Below, in pieces: positions 16,020 to 24,847 of a stretch of 64,000 nucleotides of DNA; the first letter of the stretch is position 1, and every line of letters starts with the position of its first letter. The notes under the pieces were generated by a model, which saw nothing but the letters and a program-made list of their open reading frames with translations, did no database searches and was not told where the DNA came from. Source of the DNA: Hyphomicrobiales bacterium (GTDB lineage: Bacteria; Pseudomonadota; Alphaproteobacteria; Rhizobiales; Rhizobiaceae); the NCBI GenBank assembly GCA_900472485.1, contig UCII01000026.1:101032-165031 (forward strand), given 5' to 3'. The position numbers and the translations under genes are program-made.

Positions 16020-18110
16020 ATGAATTCCGTTTGGCCCGACGCCCCGAACGACGATTTTCGGTCGCTTTTCAAGACGCATCCGTCACCGATGTGGGTCTAT
16101 GATCCGCAGACGTTGAAGTTTCTGATCGTCAACGATGCGGCCCGCGATCTCTATGGCTATGGCGATTCGGACTTCGCGGTCATGACCGTGCTCGACATCA
16201 GGCCATCTGTGGAGCGCGAGCGGATGCTGGATGCCGTACACCACCGTACCGACATCGAGACGGCGCAGCGCTGGACGCATCTGAAGGCAGATGGCGAGAC
16301 ATTCGAGGTTCTGACCTATGGGCGGGAGATCCGCTTCGACGGCAAGATGGCGATCCTGGCGATCGTGCAGGACCGCACCGAGGTCAATGCGGCACGGCGG
16401 CAGGTCGATGCCACCCAGTCGCTGCTCGACAGCATCGTCGACAATCTCCCGGTCGGCGTCTTCGTCAAGGATATGGAGCGGGACGGCCGTTATATTCTGT
16501 TCAACGAGGCGTGCGGCGGTATCGTCGGGCGGGCAGCACAGGATATGATCGGCAAGTCGGACCGGGCGATATTTTCCGACGAGCAGACGGCGCTTTTCCG
16601 GGAGCAGGACAAGCTCGCCTTCGAAACCGCCGAAACCGTCTACTTCGAGGAAACCATTCACACGGTGGATGGCGTGTTGCGTATCCTGAAGACGGCGAAG
16701 CGGGCGCTTCCCGCCCCGTCAGGGCAAGCGCCGCGCTATGTTCTCGGCATTTCCCAGGATGTCACCGCGGAACGCAGCGTCGAGGCGCGGCTTGCGCATC
16801 TTGCGATGCATGATTCCCTTACCGGCCTTCCGAACAGAGCTTTCTTTTCCGAGAGCATCGTGCGGCAGGTGGCCACTGCGAGGCCGGAAAAGCCGATCGC
16901 GCTGCTCTACATCGATGTCGATCATTTCAAGCATATCAACGACAGCAAAGGCCATGCCGCGGGTGACATGCTCCTGCGCCAGGTTGCCGAACGCCTCCAG
17001 CAGCTTGCCGAGAGGAGCGATCTGGTCGCACGCCTTGGCGGCGACGAGTTCGCGCTGGTTTTAAGGATGACGGATGCGGGGCGAGCTCGGCGCTTCGCCG
17101 ACCTGTTGTTGCAATCGCTTTCGGCACCCTTCGATCTCGACGGCGTGCGGGAACACGTGACCTGCAGCATCGGCATTGCCATGGCGCCGGAGCACGGCAA
17201 CGATGCTGACGTGCTGATGCGAGACGCGGATTTGGCGCTCTATGCCGCCAAGGCGAGCGGCCGCTCGACCTATCGATTCTATCAGACGGAGATGCGGCAT
17301 GAAGCTGAACGCCGCCACCAGCTTACGCTGGAGCTTCGTGAGGCGTTGCAGAACGACGAACTCGAGCTTCATTACCAGCCGATCATCCGACTGGACGAGG
17401 ATGCTCTTTCCGGCTTCGAAGCTCTGATCCGCTGGCGCCATCCCAAGCGTGGGCTCATCGCGCCGGCGGAATTCATCCCCGTCGCCGAAGAAACGGGGAT
17501 GATCGTGCCGATCGGCGATTGGGTGCTGCGGGAGGCCTGCCGGGCTGCCATGGAGTGGCCGGAACATCTGAAGGTGGCCATCAACCTGTCCGTCTATCAG
17601 TTCCGTCATGCGAGCCTGCTGGCCACCGTGGTCTCGGCGCTGAGCGAGACAGGTCTTTGCCCCGGACGCCTGGAGATCGAAGTCACGGAATCCATCCTGC
17701 TTTCCGAGGTCGAGCAAAGCCTGTCGCTGCTGCGTGCCCTCAAAGAGCTCGGTATTCGCATCGCGATCGACGATTTCGGCACGGGCTATTCCTCGCTCAG
17801 CTATCTGCGCTCCTTCTCTTTCGACAAGATCAAGCTCGACCGCAGTTTCGTTGCCGGCATGGATGCCGATCCCGGCAATCTCGCCATCGTGAGGGCCGTA
17901 GTTGGCATAGCCTCCGGCTTCAATGCGGTGACATTGGCCGAAGGCATCGAGACGGAGGCGCAATTGGCGAAATTGCGGGCTGAAGGTTATCATGAAGTGC
18001 AGGGTTTCCTGCTTGGGCGGCCAATGTCGCGCGGGGATGCCCTGGCGCGAATTCTCCATGAGGCCTATCCCACTCGGACCTTGCGTGCCCGAAAACCAGC
18101 GCATGTATGA
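16020..18110 (+). CDS. PAS-PAS-GGDEF-EAL cyclic-di-GMP signalling protein
   Basis: 696 residues without membrane segments. There are two PAS sensor domains (~13-122 and ~133-250), then a diguanylate cyclase domain with intact GGDEF at 340-344 and an EAL phosphodiesterase domain with EAL at 467-469. The EAL catalytic acids are present, including DDFGTGYSSL (Asp584-Asp585) and EGIETEAQ (~641-648). Both active sites therefore look intact. I see no RxxD inhibitory site just before GGDEF (the sequence there is ERSDLVARL). It is transcribed alone after a 185-bp AT-rich gap. Net cyclase or phosphodiesterase direction cannot be predicted. Confidence 0.93.
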   Translation: MNSVWPDAPNDDFRSLFKTHPSPMWVYDPQTLKFLIVNDAARDLYGYGDSDFAVMTVLDIRPSVERERMLDAVHHRTDIETAQRWTHLKADGETFEVLTYGREIRFDGKMAILAIVQDRTEVNAARRQVDATQSLLDSIVDNLPVGVFVKDMERDGRYILFNEACGGIVGRAAQDMIGKSDRAIFSDEQTALFREQDKLAFETAETVYFEETIHTVDGVLRILKTAKRALPAPSGQAPRYVLGISQDVTAERSVEARLAHLAMHDSLTGLPNRAFFSESIVRQVATARPEKPIALLYIDVDHFKHINDSKGHAAGDMLLRQVAERLQQLAERSDLVARLGGDEFALVLRMTDAGRARRFADLLLQSLSAPFDLDGVREHVTCSIGIAMAPEHGNDADVLMRDADLALYAAKASGRSTYRFYQTEMRHEAERRHQLTLELREALQNDELELHYQPIIRLDEDALSGFEALIRWRHPKRGLIAPAEFIPVAEETGMIVPIGDWVLREACRAAMEWPEHLKVAINLSVYQFRHASLLATVVSALSETGLCPGRLEIEVTESILLSEVEQSLSLLRALKELGIRIAIDDFGTGYSSLSYLRSFSFDKIKLDRSFVAGMDADPGNLAIVRAVVGIASGFNAVTLAEGIETEAQLAKLRAEGYHEVQGFLLGRPMSRGDALARILHEAYPTRTLRARKPAHV

Positions 18111-18249
18111 CCGCCGAAACGCTTAGGCGTCCGTCGCAAATAATAGCCAAAAAAATTGATACCTTGTTGTCGGGAAGGGTAGTTGACCAACGTCCTTGGG
18201 TCAGCCCCGACAAGGGCGAGACACCAAGAACCGTTCCAAGGAGACCAAC

Positions 18250-18675
18250 ATGACCGATGCAACAGAACAATCCCAGCAGCCGCGCGTGCCGGTTCGCGGC
18301 GGCGTCGTAGCCTATCTGACGGTGGATGGCGCTGTGAAGGCAGCCGAATTCTATAAGCGCGCCTTCGGTGCCGAACAGGCCTTCATGTATCCGGTCGACG
18401 AAAAGGGCCGGACCATGCACATCCATCTCTACATCAACGGCAGCTCGGTCATGCTCGGCGATGCTTTTCCGGAATATGGCCATGCGCTGGAAAAGCCGCA
18501 GTCTTTCACGATGCAGCTTGTCGTCGATGACCTCGATTTCTGGTGGAAGCGTGCCGTCGATGCCGGAGCCGAAGTCGTCGTCGAGCCGCAGGTGATGTTC
18601 TGGGGCGATCGCTGGGGTCAGCTCCGCGACCCCTTCGGCGTCGCCTGGGCGATGAATGCGCCGGTCAACGGCTGA
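18250..18675 (+). CDS. VOC superfamily protein, PhnB/glyoxalase-like
   Basis: 141 residues from the ATG at 18250, preceded by AAGGAG at good spacing. The fold is a vicinal-oxygen-chelate protein of the PhnB/YdcJ type: VRGGVVAYLTVDGAVKAAEFYKRAFGAE at the start, a central MHIHLYINGSSVMLGD strand and a C-terminal DRWGQLRDPFGVAWAM. Such proteins are often annotated as glyoxalase/bleomycin-resistance homologues. The substrate is unknown and the metal ligands typical of true glyoxalase I are not complete. Confidence 0.8.
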   Translation: MTDATEQSQQPRVPVRGGVVAYLTVDGAVKAAEFYKRAFGAEQAFMYPVDEKGRTMHIHLYINGSSVMLGDAFPEYGHALEKPQSFTMQLVVDDLDFWWKRAVDAGAEVVVEPQVMFWGDRWGQLRDPFGVAWAMNAPVNG

Positions 18676-18704
18676 CACTATCTCTGTGACTGATAATAGG
18701 AGTG

Positions 18705-18729
18705 CCCTCGGTGCGGATAGCGCCGAGGG
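18705..18729. terminator. Bidirectional terminator-like hairpin
   Basis: A 10-bp stem (CCCTCGGTGC with GCGCCGAGGG, one G-U pair, loop GGATA) lies between the convergent VOC gene and the kynurenine operon. On the plus strand it is followed by a CTCTTTTG stretch. The position is right for both transcripts. Confidence 0.65.
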
Positions 18730-18756
18730 AACCTCTTTTGTCCTGCTGCGAAAACG

Positions 18757-19587
18757 TTATTCGGCGACCAAGGCCCGCGTCAGCGGATGTTCGGCCTCCA
18801 TGAGGCCGTCCAGAACCGAATAATGATGCTTGTCCGGCTCGACCACGACCTCGGTCGCCGTGCCAAGGCCCGTCCAGATATTGGCAAGCAGCGCGTTCTG
18901 GCGGACGAATTCGGCGCGCTCGGCACCACCAACCCAACAGGTAAGACGAATGCCGTCGATCGGTTCTAGAAGCGCCGGGCTTTCGGTCTTTGCTTCGGCG
19001 TCATCGATGCGAAGCTGCGCGTTCATGCTGCGCTTCATGATCGGGCGCAGGTCGTGAAGACCGGAAATGGCAAGCACGTGCCGGATGCGCTTGAGGATGA
19101 CTTCGTTGAGCGGCGACGTCGTCGTCATCATGCGAGCTACGAGCTGACCGCCGGCCGAATGGCCCGTCAGAACAACGGGGCCGCCGACGAGCTCGGCCGC
19201 TGCCGTGATTGCCGCCGCAATCTCCCTGCCGATCCCGCCGATGCGATTTTCCGGGCAGAGTGTGTAGGACGGGATCGCGACGGCATAGCCGGTCGCAATC
19301 GAGCCGGCTGCCAGATGCGACCAGTAGCTTTTGTCCAGTTGCAGCCAGTAGCCGCCATGGACGAAGACCACCAATCCCTGCGGCTGGCCTTCGGGCAGAA
19401 AGAGATCGAAGCGGTTGCGTTCTTCGGGACCATAGGCCAGATCGAGTTTTGCGCGTCCCGCTGCCGTCAGGCTGTCACGGAAAGCTTTCGCCGGCTCGAC
19501 CCAGGCGGCCGGCCATTGATCACCGTCGACGATATAGGCGCCGTTGGTATAGGCGGCGTCCCAATCGGTGACCCTGAAATAGCTCAT
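18757..19587 (-). CDS. Alpha/beta hydrolase, AFMID-type kynurenine formamidase
   Basis: 276 residues. HGGYW at 77-81 is the oxyanion motif typical of eukaryotic-type arylformamidases. The nucleophile is Ser144 in TGHSAGGQL, with a C-terminal Asp/His (EPDKHHYSV) completing the triad. These enzymes hydrolyse N-formylkynurenine to kynurenine. It is the last gene of the operon, 37 bp after kynureninase, which uses kynurenine as substrate, so the assignment is supported by context. It is not the metal-dependent cyclase-like bacterial KynB, so I give no symbol. Confidence 0.82.
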   Translation of the reverse strand: MSYFRVTDWDAAYTNGAYIVDGDQWPAAWVEPAKAFRDSLTAAGRAKLDLAYGPEERNRFDLFLPEGQPQGLVVFVHGGYWLQLDKSYWSHLAAGSIATGYAVAIPSYTLCPENRIGGIGREIAAAITAAAELVGGPVVLTGHSAGGQLVARMMTTTSPLNEVILKRIRHVLAISGLHDLRPIMKRSMNAQLRIDDAEAKTESPALLEPIDGIRLTCWVGGAERAEFVRQNALLANIWTGLGTATEVVVEPDKHHYSVLDGLMEAEHPLTRALVAE

Positions 19588-19624
19588 GTTCTGCTTCCTC
19601 TCTCCCGCTGCCGACGCCTGTGGA

Positions 19625-20872
19625 TCAGGTCACGGCCGCCCGCACCGCAAAGCGCGCGTCCTTCCATGATCCGCTGCTCAGAATTTCCTCAAGCACTGTG
19701 ACGGCGCGCCAGACGTCGTGATATGAGACATAGAGCGGCGTGAAGCCGAAGCGCAATGTCGACGGGGCGCGGAAGTCGCCGATAACGCCCCGCTCGATCA
19801 GCGCCTGCATGACTTCATAGGCGTTGCCATGGATGAAGGACACCTGACTGCCGCGCTTCTCGCTGTCGCGCGTCGTCTCGAGCTCGACACCATATTGGCC
19901 GCATTTGGCTTCGACCAAATGGATGAAGAGATCGGTCAACGCTATGCTTTTCCGGCGGAGCGCGTTCATGTCGACCTCGTCCCAGATGGAGAGCGCTCCT
20001 TTCAGCGCCCGCAAGGACAGGATCGGCTGCGTGCCGCAGAGGAAGCGCTTGATGCCGGCATCGCCGTCGAAGCTTTGTTCGAAGGCGAAGGGGCGCGCAT
20101 GGCTCCACCAGCCGCTGAGCGGCTGGACGATCGATGCGTGATGGCGCTTAGCCGCATAGATGAAGGCCGGTGCTCCCGGCCCGCCATTCAGATATTTGTA
20201 AGTGCAGCCGACGGCGAAATCGGCACCGGCACCATCGAGATCGACGGGCAGAGCGCCGGCGCTGTGGCACAGATCCCAGATGACGAGTGCGCCCGCCGCC
20301 TGAATGCGCTTCGTCAGCGCCGCCATGTCGCGCAGCTCACCGCTCTTGTAGTTGACGTGATTGATGAGGACGACGGCGACATTCTCGTCGATCAGCTCTT
20401 CAATGGTGCCGGCATCACGGCCTTCAAGGCGGAGCGTGATATCGGGGCGCGTCGAAAGGACGCCTTCGGCCATATAGATATCGGTCGGGAAACTGTCGCC
20501 CTCTGCCACGATCACGTTGCGGCCCGGTCGCATTGCGAGCGCCGCATGAAGTGCCTTGAAGATGTTGATCGAGGTGGAGTCGGTAACGACGGTCTGGCCT
20601 TCGGCCGCGCCGATCAGCCGGCCGACGCGGTCGCCGAGTTCCAGTGGCAGATGAAACCATCCGGCGCTGTTCCAGCTGCGGATCAGGCCATTGCCCCATT
20701 CCTCCATGGCGGCCTGACGGACCTCGGCAAAGACCTCGTGCGAGGCCGCGCCGAGCGAATTGCCGTCGAGATAGATGACGCCGGCAGGCAGGGCAAAGCG
20801 GCTGCGGAAGACGCGCAGCGGGTCGGTCTCGTCCATGGCCTCGACAGCCGCGAGATCGGGAAGGCTATCCAT
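19625..20872 (-). CDS. kynU: Kynureninase
   Basis: 415 residues, the normal length for this PLP enzyme, which cleaves L-kynurenine to anthranilate and alanine. Seen in the sequence: GVIYLDGNSLG near the start, GDSFPTDIYM, INHVNYKSGE, the PLP-anchoring WDLCHSAGALP and the Schiff-base Lys226 in VGCTYKYLNGGPGAP. It lies 18 bp after an ABC permease gene and before the formamidase, in the same operon as a TrpXYZ-like importer. No tryptophan 2,3-dioxygenase gene is present in the window. Confidence 0.94.
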   Translation of the reverse strand: MDSLPDLAAVEAMDETDPLRVFRSRFALPAGVIYLDGNSLGAASHEVFAEVRQAAMEEWGNGLIRSWNSAGWFHLPLELGDRVGRLIGAAEGQTVVTDSTSINIFKALHAALAMRPGRNVIVAEGDSFPTDIYMAEGVLSTRPDITLRLEGRDAGTIEELIDENVAVVLINHVNYKSGELRDMAALTKRIQAAGALVIWDLCHSAGALPVDLDGAGADFAVGCTYKYLNGGPGAPAFIYAAKRHHASIVQPLSGWWSHARPFAFEQSFDGDAGIKRFLCGTQPILSLRALKGALSIWDEVDMNALRRKSIALTDLFIHLVEAKCGQYGVELETTRDSEKRGSQVSFIHGNAYEVMQALIERGVIGDFRAPSTLRFGFTPLYVSYHDVWRAVTVLEEILSSGSWKDARFAVRAAVT

Positions 20873-20890
20873 GTATGTTGCCTCGTAAAC

Positions 20891-21817
20891 TTATTCGCGA
20901 ATGGTTTCTCTGCTCACGGCGCCGCCGCGGCTGCGGCGGATGCTCGGCATCGCCAGCATGATCAGCACGAAGAGGCCGGTGGCGAGTTTGAGGTTGGGCG
21001 GCGGCATGCCGGCGGCAAGGCAGAGCGACACCAGCTGGTAATAGATGATGGAGCCGACGAACGGTGCCAGCAGCTGGCGCAGCACGGTCTGCTTGCCGGT
21101 AAAGGCTTCGCCGATCATCAGCGCCGCCAGACCGTTGATCAGGATGCCGATACCCATATTGACATCGGCAAAGCCCTGCGACTGCACCATCAACGCACCG
21201 CTTGCGGCTGAAAAGGCACTGGCGATGCCGACGCCCCCGATGGTGGCCGCCCAGACATTGATGCCCTGCGCCTCGGCCATGTCGGGATTGGAGCCGACGG
21301 CACGCATGGCCGTGCCCTTTTCCGTCTTGAAGTAGAGATTGAGGGCGATCAGGACGATAACGGCCAGCAGACCGGCGATGACGATCTTGCTCGCGGGAAA
21401 GCCCGGCGTTGTGAAGGGTACCCAGTCGAACACGGTCGGCGAGCCGAAGACGGAGAGGTTGGATTTACCCATGATACCGAGATTGACGCTGTAGAGCATC
21501 GTCGACATCAGGATACCGGCAAGCAGCGTATGGATACGGAAGCGCAGGTGAATGAAGGCCGTGCAGCAGCCGGCGGCAAGGCCGACGACGAAGGCGACGG
21601 CGATCGCCAGCGGCGGTGCGACGCCGGCGGCAAGCAGGATGCCGCAGACGCAGCCGCCGAGCGGAAACGCGCCTTCGCTGGTCAGATCCGGAAAGCTCAG
21701 CATCCGGAAGGGGATCATGATGCCGAGGACGACGAAGCTCAGGATGAAGCTCTGGGCCAGCGTCACCGGGATGAGCGAGACGAAGCTCGAAACGGTTGTC
21801 TGAATGAAGTCCATCAT
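20891..21817 (-). CDS. ABC permease, TrpXYZ-like (BPD_transp_2 type)
   Basis: 308 residues with about eight hydrophobic helices, including LSFVVLGIMIPFRMLSFPDLTSEGAFPLGG, typical of permeases that work with PF04392-type binding proteins. Together with the ATPase 4 bp upstream and the binding protein it forms an importer of the family proposed for tryptophan or similar aromatics. The kynurenine enzymes directly downstream suggest kynurenine, formylkynurenine or tryptophan as substrate. Single permease, expected to act as a homodimer. Confidence 0.85.
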   Translation of the reverse strand: MMDFIQTTVSSFVSLIPVTLAQSFILSFVVLGIMIPFRMLSFPDLTSEGAFPLGGCVCGILLAAGVAPPLAIAVAFVVGLAAGCCTAFIHLRFRIHTLLAGILMSTMLYSVNLGIMGKSNLSVFGSPTVFDWVPFTTPGFPASKIVIAGLLAVIVLIALNLYFKTEKGTAMRAVGSNPDMAEAQGINVWAATIGGVGIASAFSAASGALMVQSQGFADVNMGIGILINGLAALMIGEAFTGKQTVLRQLLAPFVGSIIYYQLVSLCLAAGMPPPNLKLATGLFVLIMLAMPSIRRSRGGAVSRETIRE

Positions 21818-21821
21818 GATC

Positions 21822-22601
21822 TCAGCTCACCAGCAGCATTCGGTCGGTCTTGACGGCGAAGTGGCCGATCAGCTCGGGTACGGTGATGCGCCGCTTGCCT
21901 TCGCCGGCAATTTCAAGGTGAACGCGGCCGGCATCGAGCATGATGATGCTGTCGCCGAAATCGACGGCGTGCTGCATGTTGTGCGTCACCATCAGGGTCG
22001 TCAGCTTCAGCGCCTCGACGGTGCGTACCGTTGCCTGCATGACGATATCGGCGGTGCGCGGATCGAGCGCGGCTGTGTGTTCATCGAGAAGCAGCACGTC
22101 TGGCGAGCCACCGACCGCCATGATGAGGGACAGCGATTGGCGCTGGCCGCCCGAAAGGAGCTCGACCTTGGTATCCAGCCGGCTTTCGAGACCGAGGCCG
22201 AGTACGGCGAGGCGCTCTTTATAGGCGGCAAGGCGAGCGGCGTTCAGACCGGGGCGAAATCCTCTGCTCTTGCCGCGCAGTTCCGCCAGAAGCATGTTCT
22301 CGCCGACCGTCATGCTGGCGGCGGTGCCCTTCATCGGGTCCTGGAACACGCGGGCAAGACGCGCGGCGCGCTTGTGGACCGGCATATTCGTCACGTCATC
22401 GCCGTTGATGAGAACCTGACCGGAATCGAGGCTGAGAGCACCGGAAATCGCATTCAGCATGCTGCTCTTGCCCGCGCCGTTCGAGCCGATCACGACGCCG
22501 AATTCACCTGTCTTGAGGGAGAGCGTCAGGCCATTGAGCGCGACCTTCTCGTCGGGCTGGCCTTTATAGAAAACCTTGCGCGCGGATTTGACATCAAGCA
22601 T
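21822..22601 (-). CDS. ABC transporter ATP-binding protein, TrpXYZ-like
   Basis: 259 residues with Walker A GSNGAGKSS, the signature LSGGQRQSL and Walker B DVLLLDEHTAALD. LivF/PF04392-system type. It couples ATP hydrolysis to the permease encoded 4 bp downstream. Second gene of the kynurenine operon, separated from the binding-protein gene by a hairpin. The start at 22601 is preceded by a GGGAGG-like ribosome site. Confidence 0.9.
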   Translation of the reverse strand: MLDVKSARKVFYKGQPDEKVALNGLTLSLKTGEFGVVIGSNGAGKSSMLNAISGALSLDSGQVLINGDDVTNMPVHKRAARLARVFQDPMKGTAASMTVGENMLLAELRGKSRGFRPGLNAARLAAYKERLAVLGLGLESRLDTKVELLSGGQRQSLSLIMAVGGSPDVLLLDEHTAALDPRTADIVMQATVRTVEALKLTTLMVTHNMQHAVDFGDSIIMLDAGRVHLEIAGEGKRRITVPELIGHFAVKTDRMLLVS

Positions 22602-22631
22602 CCGTGCCTCCCTGTAGTATAGGGTTATGAA

Positions 22632-22656
22632 ATGGCGGCGTCCCTGACGCCGCCAT
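22632..22656 (-). other. Intercistronic hairpin after the binding-protein gene
   Basis: Perfect 11-bp stem (ATGGCGGCGTC) with a CCT loop, located between the binding-protein stop and the ATPase start. Such hairpins often shield the abundant binding-protein mRNA from 3' decay or partly terminate transcription. Confidence 0.6.
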
Positions 22657-22688
22657 GGATTGAATTGGTCCCTAGAGGATGCCGCCTA

Positions 22689-23675
22689 TTACTTCGTGAA
22701 GCAATTGCAATCGGCAAGCGAAGCTGGAACCTCGGCGCCGAAGGCTTTCAACACGGTCTTGTTGATCAGCGGCGCATGGTCCTTATAGGCAGGAACGGAG
22801 GGCTTGATCGTCTTCGGATCGGCACCCTTCAAGATCTGCGCGGCGATCTTGCCGGCGTTTTCGCCAACCTGCTCATAGTTGACGGCGAAGCTTGCCGGAA
22901 CGACGCCGTTACGAACAGCAGCGTCGTCGGAGTTGACGATCGGGATCTGTGCCTGGCGGGCGGCGGCGGCAACGGCCGGGATTGCCGGCTGCAAGAGGTT
23001 GGAGGCCGGCGTGTAGATCACGTCTGTCTTGCCGGCGAGCGAAGCAATGCGCTGCTGGATGTCGTTGACATTGTCGACACCGACGGGAACCACTTCGAAG
23101 CCGGCTGCCGGAGCGGCCGCCTTGACCTTGTCGAGCAGCGCCACGTCGTTCGCCTCGCCCGGATTGTAGGGAATGCCGATACGCTTGGCATTCGGGAGCA
23201 GTTTCTTGGTGAAGGTCAGGATCGCGGAGATGTCCTGCAGATCGCTCGAGCCGGTAATGCCGGTGTCGCCCGCGTCCCACGAGGGGACGAGCTTGGCGGC
23301 GACCGGGTCGGTGACGGCAGTAAAGACGATCGGAATGCCGGAGCCGGCGAGCGCCTTCTTGGCGATCTGCGACACCGGCGTGGTGACCGTATATATCAGC
23401 TTCGGATGTTCGGACTGCAGCTTGGCGATCATCTGCGGAACAAGCGAGGCGTCGAAGCTCGTGTTGCTTTCGGAATAGACAACATCCTTGCCTTCGACGA
23501 AGCCGTTGTCGGCAAGAGCCTTCTTGAAGCCGGCGATCGAGGCATTGAGCTGCGGATGCTCGCCGAAGTTGGCGATGGCGATCTTGATGGGCTCCGCCGA
23601 TGCGGTTGCAACGCTCGCTGCGAAAGCGCCGGCGACAGCGAGGCCGGCCAGCCATTTGGACGTGGATCTCAGCAT
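22689..23675 (-). CDS. ABC substrate-binding protein, PF04392 (TrpX-like)
   Basis: 328 residues from the ATG at 23675, chosen for the GGGAGGA ribosome site. The signal peptide (KWLAGLAVAGAFAASVATASA) ends near residue 26. The mature part follows the PF04392 plan: IKIAIANFGEHPQLNA, then DVVYSESNTS, IPIVFTAVTDPVAAKLV and VNYEQVGENAGKIAAQIL. Family members bind tryptophan-type or other amphipathic ligands in the periplasm. First gene of the operon with ATPase, permease, kynureninase and formamidase, which points to a tryptophan-catabolite ligand. Confidence 0.88.
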   Translation of the reverse strand: MLRSTSKWLAGLAVAGAFAASVATASAEPIKIAIANFGEHPQLNASIAGFKKALADNGFVEGKDVVYSESNTSFDASLVPQMIAKLQSEHPKLIYTVTTPVSQIAKKALAGSGIPIVFTAVTDPVAAKLVPSWDAGDTGITGSSDLQDISAILTFTKKLLPNAKRIGIPYNPGEANDVALLDKVKAAAPAAGFEVVPVGVDNVNDIQQRIASLAGKTDVIYTPASNLLQPAIPAVAAAARQAQIPIVNSDDAAVRNGVVPASFAVNYEQVGENAGKIAAQILKGADPKTIKPSVPAYKDHAPLINKTVLKAFGAEVPASLADCNCFTK

Positions 23676-23761
23676 ATTTTCCTCCCGGATGTGACAAGGA
23701 GCCGTGTTCCTTCGGCTCTCTTGGGCAGGGATCATAGCGGGTGCTGCAGGCCTGTCAATTT

Positions 23762-23779
23762 GTGATATATGATATTCAC
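23762..23779. promoter_or_regulatory. AT-rich divergent promoter with candidate GntR operator
   Basis: GTGATATATGATATTCAC has GTGA/TCAC ends and an AT core. It lies in the 185-bp region between the TrpX-like gene and the divergent GntR gene. Further TATATAATATATA-like stretches follow to about 23830, far more AT-rich than their surroundings. AT-rich palindromes are common targets of FCD-GntR proteins. Confidence 0.4.
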
Positions 23780-23860
23780 GATAGACATATATAATATATA
23801 ATTTCGGGATATGGCAGTTTTATATATAATTTGCGCCTAGGGAGGATCGGGACGAGGACC

Positions 23861-24589
23861 ATGCAGGACAAGGATGCGCTCAGCAAAACCGAGGCGGCTT
23901 ACTGGCTGTTGCGACGCGACATCCTCAATACCAAGCTAAGGCCTGGTGCGTCCCTGCGGTTGACCGCCCTTCGGGATATCTACGGCCTCGGCTGGACGCC
24001 GCTTCGCGAGGCCCTGTCGCGGCTGGAGGCCGAAAAGCTTGTTACTGCGATCAGCAATCGCGGCTTCGCTGTCGCTCCGGTATCGCGGGCCGAACTGGAG
24101 GACCTGACGCGGGCGCGCATGGTCGTGGAACTGCCGCTTCTCATGGAGTCGATCGAGAAGGGTGGCCCGGATTGGGAATCGGCTGTCGTCACCGCACATT
24201 ATCGCCTCTCACGCTGCAAGATCGTGCCTGACTCCGCCTCGGAGGAGATGGCGGACGAATGGGATGAGAAGCACAGTGCCTTTCACGCTGCGCTTGTCAG
24301 CGCGGCAACGTCGAACTGGCTTCAGCGTTTCCAGTCCACCATCTCGGATCAACTTCGCCGCCACCATCGCTTTCTCGGTCTTGCGCCGACGCAGCGCGCG
24401 GCTGCCGGCCTTTCGATCGGCTATGAAAAAGCGGTTGCCGCTTTGCAGGACGCCATGGCGATCGAGCATCATACGGCATTGATGGACGCGGCCCTCGACC
24501 GGGATCTGGAACGTGCCAGAGTGCTAATGACCGAACACATCGGTTATACGCTGCAGGTTTATATTCGCTCGGAGAATCATGGGCGTTAG
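23861..24589 (+). CDS. GntR family regulator, FCD type
   Basis: 242 residues from the ATG at 23861, which has GGACGAGGA upstream. The N-terminal winged helix (AYWLLRRDILNTKLRPGASLRLTALRDIYGLGWTPLREALSRLEAEKLV) is GntR, with a helical FCD domain after ~95 (EKHSAFHAALVSAA, then HTALMDAALDRDLERARVLMTEHIGYTL). It is divergent from the kynurenine operon and probably controls it, with a tryptophan catabolite as a possible effector (inference). Confidence 0.85.
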   Translation: MQDKDALSKTEAAYWLLRRDILNTKLRPGASLRLTALRDIYGLGWTPLREALSRLEAEKLVTAISNRGFAVAPVSRAELEDLTRARMVVELPLLMESIEKGGPDWESAVVTAHYRLSRCKIVPDSASEEMADEWDEKHSAFHAALVSAATSNWLQRFQSTISDQLRRHHRFLGLAPTQRAAAGLSIGYEKAVAALQDAMAIEHHTALMDAALDRDLERARVLMTEHIGYTLQVYIRSENHGR

Positions 24590-24847
24590 GTCGAAACCCG
24601 ATCATCGGTCAGCTGGAACGTCTGGAGCCTGAGATATCTCCGCCTGCAGGTTTTCGTCGGGAAGCCGCTCGTCAGCGACGTCAAGAGATGTTGAAACAGT
24701 CTCGCCGGCGTGGTTCCGCCGCTATCGATATCGAACGCGGACTGAACCTATTGCAGGGTCTTCCCAGCCCTTTTGAATGATTGCAACTCCATCGGTTCGG
24801 TTCCCATCAGGGTGTTCATTCGGGGTCTGCCTGGGGTCCGCGATCGG
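24590..24847. other. Non-coding or degraded stretch between GntR and DadA-type genes
   Basis: 258 bp between convergent genes. One plus-strand frame stays open to a stop at 24778-24780 and encodes a charged, Arg-rich stretch with no good start or ribosome site that I can identify. It may be a remnant of a lost gene or chance. I see no terminator hairpin. Confidence 0.35.
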
